Source of the DNA: an uncultured Collinsella sp.
GTDB lineage: Bacteria > Actinomycetota > Coriobacteriia > Coriobacteriales > Coriobacteriaceae
Assembly (NCBI GenBank): GCA_900541245.1
Contig: UQIS01000040.1
Span: forward strand, 1 to 20,501
Reading direction: 5' to 3'
DNA length: 20,501 nucleotides
Shown: one piece after another, positions 15,584 through 20,501 of the stretch
Layout: each line of letters starts with the position of its first letter
How positions within the stretch are numbered: the first letter of the stretch is position 1
Notes under the pieces: model-generated
Database searches by the model: none
What the model was told of the DNA's origin: nothing
Seen by the model: only the letters and a program-made list of their open reading frames with translations
Translations under genes and position numbers: made by a program

Positions 15584-15613
15584 AAAGCAGGCCTTTGAGC
15601 CTGCTTTGTTTTT
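15584..15613 (+). terminator. Intrinsic terminator between the two tRNA-Ser genes
   Basis: AAAGCAGGC (15584-15592) and GCCTGCTTT (15599-15607) are exact reverse complements around the loop CTTTGA, followed by GTTTTT. It begins ten bases after the first tRNA and ends nine bases before the second one. Confidence 0.88.
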
Positions 15614-15622
15614 ACCCCACGC

Positions 15623-15713
15623 GGAGGGGTGGCAGAGTGGTTGAATGCGGCGGTCTCGAAAACCGTTTGGCCTGTATAAGGTCACGAGGGTTCGAATCCC
15701 TCCTCCTCCGCCA
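15623..15713 (+). tRNA. tRNA-Ser (anticodon CGA)
   Basis: Class II tRNA of 91 nt including CCA. The acceptor GGAGGGG pairs with CTCCTCC with one G-U pair. The anticodon loop CTCGAAA contains CGA at 15657-15659, reading UCG. The variable arm is long and the T-arm is GAGGG-TTCGAAT-CCCTC. It is the last stable RNA before the accessory segment. Confidence 0.95.
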
Positions 15714-15725
15714 GTAGATGGCATG

Positions 15726-15748
15726 AGCCCCAGCAATGGGGCTTTTTT
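15726..15748 (+). terminator. Intrinsic terminator after tRNA-Ser (CGA)
   Basis: AGCCCC (15726-15731) and GGGGCT (15738-15743) form a stem with the loop AGCAAT, followed directly by a run of T. It begins 13 bases after the tRNA 3' end. Confidence 0.88.
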
Positions 15749-15780
15749 GTTATCGGACCCCCCCTTTTTTGACCGCACGT

Positions 15781-15853
15781 CCCAACCAAACATGTACACC
15801 ACCCTCCAAAGATGTCAAAAAATGTCGTTTTTGGAGTGTGATGTACATGTTTG
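15781..15853. repeat. Palindromic element, copy A
   Basis: Arms 15787-15810 and 15830-15853 are reverse complements at 22 of 24 positions, with the core CATGTACA and the inner end CTCCAAA. The 19-base centre (15811-15829) is asymmetric and holds a six-A run. Copy B lies at 16982-17056 on the other side of the enclosed gene. The left arm plus its flank (from GCACG at 15775) matches copy B in direct orientation, while the centre is inverted relative to B. Fragments of coding frame cross it in both copies; I take these as a property of the repeat rather than a gene. Confidence 0.85.
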
Positions 15854-15957
15854 CGTATGACGCGCACCGAGCATGAGTCGATTTGCTCGCATCCGGTATA
15901 TTTCCCCACCTCAACGGACATAAGAGCTTGGTGTCAGCTCGAAGCGAGAGGTCCCCA

Positions 15958-16965
15958 ATGGATACTCCTGTTCTCATTTCGCATAAAACGGCGTGGCTCG
16001 TCCATCATGCACCGCGGAACCTGGTTCAAGCCGTCGCACAACGCGACTACCAGATAGGTGTGCGGGGACTCTCTACCCAGCAACGCATCGCGCGCATTCG
16101 GCAGGCACTTACCGACTGCGGCATTCCGTCCACCATGCTCAAGACTATCGACATCTCCGTAGTATTTGCTTTCGAGCGAATTCGCGCCAACGGTGTCACT
16201 TGCCACGTTCTCGGCCAAAACCTACCCTACGACCATATTGACGAGCTTACGCCCGGCATCTTTATCACCGACGAAGCCTTCACCTTCGTGCTCGCTGCCG
16301 AGTGGATGGATAGGATCGAATACCTCGAGTATGGTTACGAAGTTTGCGGCGACTATCGCATGGGGCTCAATCCCTCTGACCCTTACACCGAGCAACCAGC
16401 CACCACCTCCAAGGACGAAATTGTCGAGCTACTCGATCGGCACCCTGGCAAACCCGGCGCCACACGCGCCAGACTCGCGCTCAGACACATCTACGACCAC
16501 TCAGTCTCGCCCATGGAGACCGCATCGTCCATCGCCCTCTCGCTCCCAACAAGCGAAGGCGGCGTTGGCATCCGAGGTATCGAACTCAACAAACCGCTCG
16601 AAATCCCTCAACGTCTCTGGCATTGCACAAAAGCCCGATCGCTCAAAATCGACGCTCTTGTTACTTATCAGCGCAGAGAACTCGGCATCGAATATAAGGG
16701 CGGTTTTCACGACGAGACCGAGCGCAAGGGCGCAGATGCGGAACGAGAGTCCGTACTCGCCCAAATGGGATATCGAATCGTTACGCTCACCTCGGCACAG
16801 TTCGCAAGTCAACTTGCCTTTCATCGCGCCATGAACAGCATTCGCGAAGCACTCGGTATGCCCCGCTGCACGGACGCCGAGTACCAGCGAAAGCAAAACG
16901 AACTGCGCAAGGCACTTATCCGCAACTGGAAGAGCGCGCAGGGCGAAGACGCACCTTCCGAGTAG
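15958..16965 (+). CDS. Predicted PD-(D/E)XK nuclease-fold protein (DUF559-like)
   Basis: A 335-residue protein with a likely restriction-endonuclease-like domain at the C-terminus. LKIDALV (Asp232), then LGIEYKGGFH (Glu245, Lys247, His251), then a helix with Arg/Asp (KGADAERESVLAQMGYRIV) match the D...ExK core of Vsr/DUF559-type domains. The N-terminal ~150 residues (ISHKTAWLVHHAPRN onward) and the central SPMETASSIALSLP region, with a GGVGIRGIELNKP segment, resemble proteins I associate with Coriobacteriia that are annotated as endonuclease-domain or AbiEi-like. There is no signal peptide or membrane segment. The ATG at 15958 is preceded by GAGAGG at six bases. Upstream, TATATT at 15897-15902 could be a -10 box. 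The gene sits alone between two palindromic repeats, beside a tRNA pair. Activity and target are unknown. Confidence 0.72.
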   Translation: MDTPVLISHKTAWLVHHAPRNLVQAVAQRDYQIGVRGLSTQQRIARIRQALTDCGIPSTMLKTIDISVVFAFERIRANGVTCHVLGQNLPYDHIDELTPGIFITDEAFTFVLAAEWMDRIEYLEYGYEVCGDYRMGLNPSDPYTEQPATTSKDEIVELLDRHPGKPGATRARLALRHIYDHSVSPMETASSIALSLPTSEGGVGIRGIELNKPLEIPQRLWHCTKARSLKIDALVTYQRRELGIEYKGGFHDETERKGADAERESVLAQMGYRIVTLTSAQFASQLAFHRAMNSIREALGMPRCTDAEYQRKQNELRKALIRNWKSAQGEDAPSE

Positions 16966-16981
16966 CGTCATCCCAGCACGC

Positions 16982-17056
16982 CCCAACCAAAACATGTACA
17001 TCACCCTCCAAAACCGACATTTTTTGACATCTTTGGAGGCTGATGTGCACGTTTGG
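16982..17056. repeat. Palindromic element, copy B
   Basis: The left arm (to 17012) and the right arm (17032-17056) are near reverse complements around CATGTACATCA, with three mismatches and one extra A. The 19-base centre 17013-17031 is the reverse complement of copy A's centre at 18 of 19 positions. The left flank and arm (from GCACG at 16976) match copy A at about 34 of 36 positions in direct orientation. It begins 16 bases after the stop codon of the enclosed gene and could also shape its mRNA end. Confidence 0.85.
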
Positions 17057-17169
17057 TGCCTACGCCCGCATCCAGTCCCGACCGTTTACCGAGCAATAGG
17101 GTCGCCACGCCCACCAACCATGTACTATGTACGGGCATTGTCTAAACCCACAACCCAAAGGACCCCATC

Positions 17170-17859
17170 TTGCCCGTCGTCGCCGCTATGACCGTTACCT
17201 CACACGCCACGGATGCCATGGTCGCCATCCCGTTTTGGCTCGAGATGTTCGCCGTTGTCGCCGCATCGATCTCGGGTGTGCTGGTTGCGCGCGAGCACAA
17301 GCTCGACCTGGTGGGCGCGGTCGCGCTCGCGGTGGTCTGCGGTCTGGGCGGCGGTCTCTTGCGCGACATGACGCTGCAGGTGGGCAACGTCTACATCCTC
17401 AACCAGCCGATGGCGCTGCCGCTTTCCATTGCCACGGCAGCCATCATCTATATTTTCCCGGCAATCGTCGACAAGCCCGAAAAACTCATTCCCCTGCTCG
17501 ACATCATCTCGGTCGGCATCTACGCCGCCACTGGAGCAGACAAGGCGCTGGTCTACGGCTTTGCGCCGGCGGTGTGCATCATGATGGGCTTTTTCACCGC
17601 GGTGGGCGGCGGCATGTTGCGCGACGGCTTTATGGGCGTGGTTCCGGGCATTTTCCAACGTACTAACTTTTATGCCATCGCCGCCATCGCCGGATCGACA
17701 AGCTATGTGTGTCTCGTTATGAGCGGCATCATGAGCAATGTCGCCGCGCTGGTCGTATGCGTTGTCGTGACCATGGGTCTGCGCTGGCTCTCGCTGCGCT
17801 TTGACATCAAAAGCCCCACCGAAGAAGATATCGCGCGCTTCTTGCACCGTAAAAAGTAG
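17170..17859 (+). CDS. TRIC-type (UPF0126) membrane channel protein
   Basis: A 229-residue membrane protein with seven predicted helices in two homologous halves, each carrying the family's glycine motif: GLGGGLLRD (58-66) and AVGGGMLRD (144-152). Prokaryotic members of this family are trimeric potassium channels; older names are UPF0126 or YicG-like. The first half also has ISGVLVAREHKLDLVGA and the second ISVGIYAATGADKALVYG. I chose the TTG at 17170 because AAAGGA lies seven bases before it. The ATG at 17188 has no ribosome site. It ends with a short cytoplasmic tail. No linked partner gene is visible; the next gene has its own leader. Confidence 0.88.
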   Translation: MPVVAAMTVTSHATDAMVAIPFWLEMFAVVAASISGVLVAREHKLDLVGAVALAVVCGLGGGLLRDMTLQVGNVYILNQPMALPLSIATAAIIYIFPAIVDKPEKLIPLLDIISVGIYAATGADKALVYGFAPAVCIMMGFFTAVGGGMLRDGFMGVVPGIFQRTNFYAIAAIAGSTSYVCLVMSGIMSNVAALVVCVVVTMGLRWLSLRFDIKSPTEEDIARFLHRKK

Positions 17860-17928
17860 ACAGCACGGCACGACCCTTCGAAATGCAACCGAGAGGTTCT
17901 TTTAGAGCGCCCACGCGTTGGGTACCCT

Positions 17929-17953
17929 GTTAGATATATGCCGAGTATCTAAC
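17929..17953 (+). promoter_or_regulatory. 8-bp inverted repeat just before the ribosome site of the 17966 gene
   Basis: GTTAGATA (17929-17936) and TATCTAAC (17946-17953) are exact reverse complements with a nine-base spacer. The right arm ends two bases before the AAGGA ribosome-binding site. It could be an operator for a dimeric regulator. If transcribed, it could instead be a small hairpin that limits ribosome access. No -35/-10 pair could be assigned with confidence. Confidence 0.45.
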
Positions 17954-17965
17954 GAAGGATTCACT

Positions 17966-19111
17966 ATGCCCTGCAATCAATTCCCGTTGACCCAGCGCCG
18001 TAAAGCATGGGGCCGCATCACCATCCTATTCGCGCTCATCGCGCTGGCGATCACCGTGCTTCCCACGGCGTCGTTCGCCGGCACGGACACCGCAGGCAAC
18101 GTACTTGCGACCGACAATGACGCCAATCCGTCCGGCGTCGAAGGCGACCTGTACTGGGCCGGTCAGGCCCTCAACTTGGACGATACGTCCATCGACCGCG
18201 ATATCATCGCCGCGGGCGATACTCTCTCGATCCGCGACTGCACGGTGGGCGGTGCCGTCCGTCTGGCGGCACGCACCATCGACATTGCCAAGACCACGGT
18301 TGATGGCAGCGTCACGGTCGTTGGTCAGCATGTCGTGCTCAATTCCGACAGCACCTCCAACTGTTTCTATGCGATAGGCGAGACAGTTGCCCTGCGAGGC
18401 TCCACCAAGTCGGCAGCACTTGCGGGCGACACGGTGACCATCGATGGCACCGTCGAGGGCGATGTCGAGGCTTGGGCCGACAAGCGCATCCTGGGCAAGA
18501 ACGCCCGCATCACCGGCACGGTGAACGCGCACGTCTCCGAGGACCCCGAGCGTGCCGCAGGAGCCGAGGTAGGCGCGCTCAAGATCGACCGCACCGAGAA
18601 CGAGGATACTTCCACCGTTAACGATGTCATCGGCGGTATCGTCGCCGCGGCACTCTCGACCTGCTTTGTCGCTCTGCTGCTCGAGCTCGTCTTTCCGCGC
18701 GCGACCGCCAGCGCCGCCGGCATGCTCCACCAGCGCCCCATGCCCCTGTGGGTGAGCGGTCTTCTGAGCACGATTGCTATCGTCCCCGCCGTCCTACTGC
18801 TGATTACCTCTATCGCTGGTCTGTCGCTTGCCGGAGCCCTCTTGTGCGGTGTCATTGGCATCGCGCTGGTGTCGAGTGCCTTTGCAGGGTGCGCGATTGC
18901 ACGCATGGTCGGACACAGCCAGAACCGCTACGCCATGGCAGCCGTTGGTGGCGCAATCGCAGGCGCCCTCACGGGGCTTCCCCTCGTAGGCGGCTTCATC
19001 AGCGGCGTGGCCTTTATCTTCATGCTCGGCTACGTTATCCAAATCATCTGGCGCAACGCCCGCCTCAAGCCGCAGCAGCCGGCTAACACGCCAGGCCTCC
19101 CCACCGCTTAG
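17966..19111 (+). CDS. Secreted bactofilin-like repeat protein with C-terminal membrane domain
   Basis: A 381-residue protein. Residues 1-38 look like a signal peptide (RRKAWGR, hydrophobic core, ASFA cleavage site). Residues 60-190 have short repeated beta-strand turns of the polymer-forming (bactofilin-like) type, such as IDRDIIAAGDTLSI, GGAVRLAARTIDI, VDGSVTVVGQHVVL and GTVEGDVEAW. A linker (190-220) leads to about four membrane helices (221-243, 262-288, 289-315, 323-362) and a short basic tail. The repeat region would then face outside. The ATG at 17966 has AAGGA six bases upstream; the longer frame from 17918 crosses the inverted repeat and would mask the signal peptide. It may help shape or organise the envelope; this is inference from architecture. 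Confidence 0.78.
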   Translation: MPCNQFPLTQRRKAWGRITILFALIALAITVLPTASFAGTDTAGNVLATDNDANPSGVEGDLYWAGQALNLDDTSIDRDIIAAGDTLSIRDCTVGGAVRLAARTIDIAKTTVDGSVTVVGQHVVLNSDSTSNCFYAIGETVALRGSTKSAALAGDTVTIDGTVEGDVEAWADKRILGKNARITGTVNAHVSEDPERAAGAEVGALKIDRTENEDTSTVNDVIGGIVAAALSTCFVALLLELVFPRATASAAGMLHQRPMPLWVSGLLSTIAIVPAVLLLITSIAGLSLAGALLCGVIGIALVSSAFAGCAIARMVGHSQNRYAMAAVGGAIAGALTGLPLVGGFISGVAFIFMLGYVIQIIWRNARLKPQQPANTPGLPTA

Positions 19112-19121
19112 CAGCCGCTCA

Positions 19122-19148
19122 CCACAAAGGGGCCAGGCACCTTTGTGG
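19122..19148. repeat. 9-bp hairpin with GGCCAGGCA loop
   Basis: CCACAAAGG (19122-19130) and CCTTTGTGG (19140-19148) are exact reverse complements. The core AAAGGGGCCAGGCACCTTT resembles a hairpin I recall near REP-associated (IS200-like) transposases in diverse bacteria. No transposase is nearby. It may be a dispersed REP-type element or part of the 3' end of the upstream transcript. Confidence 0.5.
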
Positions 19149-19160
19149 AGGTACACAAAC

Positions 19161-19202
19161 AAAGCGGGGCACCCGATCGCATCGCCCGGGTGCCCCGCTT
19201 TT
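19161..19202 (+). terminator. Strong shared terminator between convergent genes
   Basis: Two 15-base arms (19161-19175 and 19187-19201) are exact reverse complements around an 11-base loop. The plus-strand side ends in TTTTC and the minus-strand side in TTTGTTTG. It terminates the 17966 gene and can also serve the convergent pilin gene, whose stop lies about 105 bases away. Positions 19203-19307 hold nothing else I recognise. Confidence 0.88.
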
Positions 19203-19307
19203 CTTGGAGGGTTCTCTAGTAACTTTTTCAAAACCAATGATCATCAGGTCGGTAGGCCTGCGCGTCACTCGCTACGGAGGCAGTACGCCATTGAGCAAGG
19301 GGGGCAA

Positions 19308-20501
19308 TTATTTTTCACGGCGACCTCCTCCCCGCTTGATGACGAGCGCGACAACAATAGCCGCCGCTCCGATGGCAGCCAAAACCGCCACCAGCACCAA
19401 CGTTCTATCTCCCGTCGAGGGCATAAAGCCTCGACTTGCTTCTTTGCTTGGGGTGTTGAGCACCGACAGCTCGATCGAACCCATCCCGGCATCGGCGGTA
19501 TCAACCCGCAGAGGGCTTTCGGCCGACACGGTCACCTTGGGCTTCGCGGCTGCAACCTGTTTAACGTCCAATCCCTCGGACGTAACCGTTACCGTTCGCT
19601 TGCCCTCAAAGGCGGCGTATCCCTTGGGAGCCGCGACCTCTTCGACGGTGTAGACACCCGCGTCCACACCGCTCAATTCCACATGGCCGTCCACGCCCGT
19701 GGTGACGCACGCGACGGCATCCGTCGACCACGAGCCGTCGGTCGTTAGAACGCGCCCGCGGTCATCGATGATGCGCAGCTTGGCGCCCGCGAGCGGTTTA
19801 TCGTCTGCGCTTGAGCGCTTGATCAGACTGAGTCCCCAGGTGTAGGCGCACGCGTCATCGCTCGGTGTGCGGGTGAAGCCGGCGTCGCCGGACTGGTCGG
19901 CGAGAGGAGAGCGCGGGTAGCGCAGGTAGACCTCGTTGGGGTTGCCCTTTGTGACCCCTCGATTGCAGTTGGCCCCCAAGGGTGCGCTGTAGACCGCGAC
20001 CACACGGGCGCCCGCGGCGAAAGCGTCGGCCCCGCCGAGAGCGGCGCCGCGGTCGCCGGTGCGCTTGGTGTTGGTTTTCCCCTCGACCGAGACCTTGCAC
20101 TGGGCCGTGATGTCGGTCCAGCCCTTGGCGGGCTCGGTGCCGGCGCGGCCGCCCTCACATGCGACGGCGTCGAAGCCGCCGTCCGCGCCCGCCGCCACGT
20201 ACACGCGCATGCTCGCGGCGACCTCGGAGGGGTCGAGCCCCGCGCTCATGGTGTCGACGAACTGCACCGCGTAGGCGTCGTAGGCGGCAAGGCCCGCCGG
20301 GACCGTGGCCGAGAGACGCCAGTACAGGTCGTCGCCGACCGTTGCGTCGGCGGCCTTCTGCCATGCGGCGGTGCCGTCCTCCAGCACGTGCTTGGCGACC
20401 TTGGGCGTCGCGGCCTTGGGCTTGACGGCGACGGCGCTGCCGCCGACCAGGACCATGATCGGCGCGGTGCCGACCTCGTTCTGGGCGATGGCGTCGTCGT
20501 C
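19308..20501 (-). CDS. Sortase-anchored pilin-type surface protein, partial
   Basis: The frame is open to the right edge, so the N-terminus with its signal peptide lies outside; 397 residues are visible. An isopeptide-forming fimbrial domain comes first (PKVAKHVLEDG, DDLYWRLSATVPAGL, YAVQFVDTMSAGLD). A SpaA/Cna-B-like domain follows (LSLIKRSSADDKPLAGAKLRI to VYTVEEVAAPKGYAAF, which contains the pilin E-box type motif). The cell-wall sorting signal completes it: MPSTG (19410-19424), a hydrophobic helix and the basic tail KRGGGRREK. MPSTG replaces the usual LPXTG. It would be attached to the wall, or into a pilus, by a sortase. Whether it is a backbone or a tip/minor pilin cannot be told. An internal ATG at 20456 is not the true start. 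Confidence 0.88.
   Translation of the reverse strand, partial: DDDAIAQNEVGTAPIMVLVGGSAVAVKPKAATPKVAKHVLEDGTAAWQKAADATVGDDLYWRLSATVPAGLAAYDAYAVQFVDTMSAGLDPSEVAASMRVYVAAGADGGFDAVACEGGRAGTEPAKGWTDITAQCKVSVEGKTNTKRTGDRGAALGGADAFAAGARVVAVYSAPLGANCNRGVTKGNPNEVYLRYPRSPLADQSGDAGFTRTPSDDACAYTWGLSLIKRSSADDKPLAGAKLRIIDDRGRVLTTDGSWSTDAVACVTTGVDGHVELSGVDAGVYTVEEVAAPKGYAAFEGKRTVTVTSEGLDVKQVAAAKPKVTVSAESPLRVDTADAGMGSIELSVLNTPSKEASRGFMPSTGDRTLVLVAVLAAIGAAAIVVALVIKRGGGRREK

Noticed and set aside
15682..15977. Small frames encoding MYITLQKRHFLTSLEGG-like peptides over the palindromic copies
   Set aside because: The similarity between the two sites follows from the DNA repeat itself; the peptides end in unrelated flanks, with no start signals.
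15781..17056. CRISPR array
   Set aside because: Only two repeat copies more than 1 kb apart, separated by a gene; no regular spacers and no cas genes.
17114..17133. CCAACCATGTAC followed by ATGTAC, a possible third fragment of the palindromic element
   Set aside because: Only about a dozen bases match and there is no second arm or centre; chance cannot be excluded.
17887..17903. AACC-GAGA-GGTT hairpin followed by CTTTT after the TRIC gene
   Set aside because: A four-pair stem is too weak to call a terminator.

Overview
The window is high-GC bacterial chromosome (roughly 60% G+C by eye). Gene content and style point to a Gram-positive member of the Coriobacteriia, most likely Collinsella or a close relative. 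The reasons are an actinobacterial-type rpsF-ssb-rpsR-rplI and dnaB block, an S18 with a full Cys/His set, DnaA-box-like sites of the high-GC type, a sortase-anchored pilin with an MPSTG signal, and a nuclease-like protein of a style I associate with this class. The genus is inferred from protein character, not from a search.

Layout. Positions 1-352 are non-coding and hold two strong inverted repeats downstream of carB. From 353 to 14979 every gene is on the minus strand. Reading in the direction of transcription they are: rpsF, ssb, rpsR, rplI (ending at a strong terminator near 13240); dnaB, purA, purD, a NUDIX hydrolase, an ABC exporter half-transporter and a one-TM protein (ending at a terminator near 5290); then carA and carB, separated by one base. 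The right part reads the other way: two tRNA-Ser genes (GGA and CGA anticodons), each followed by its own terminator; a predicted PD-(D/E)XK (DUF559-like) protein lying between two copies of a ~75-bp near-palindrome; a TRIC/UPF0126 channel; and a bactofilin-like secreted or membrane protein. At the right edge a convergent minus-strand pilin-type surface protein runs off the window.

Functions. The minus-strand block joins translation (S6, S18, L9), replication (SSB, DnaB), purine synthesis (PurA, PurD), nucleotide clean-up (NUDIX) and carbamoyl phosphate synthesis for pyrimidines and arginine (CarAB). The right part is cell envelope plus accessory DNA. Transcription diverges around 15.0-15.5 kb. 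That non-coding stretch contains a perfect TTGTCCACA DnaA box, a second close match two helical turns away and an AT-rich patch, so it deserves a check as a DnaA-controlled or origin-related site.

The most unusual piece is 15.78-17.06 kb: a nuclease-fold gene next to a tRNA-Ser pair, bracketed by two palindromic elements whose left arms and flank agree in direct orientation while their 19-bp centres are reverse complements of each other.
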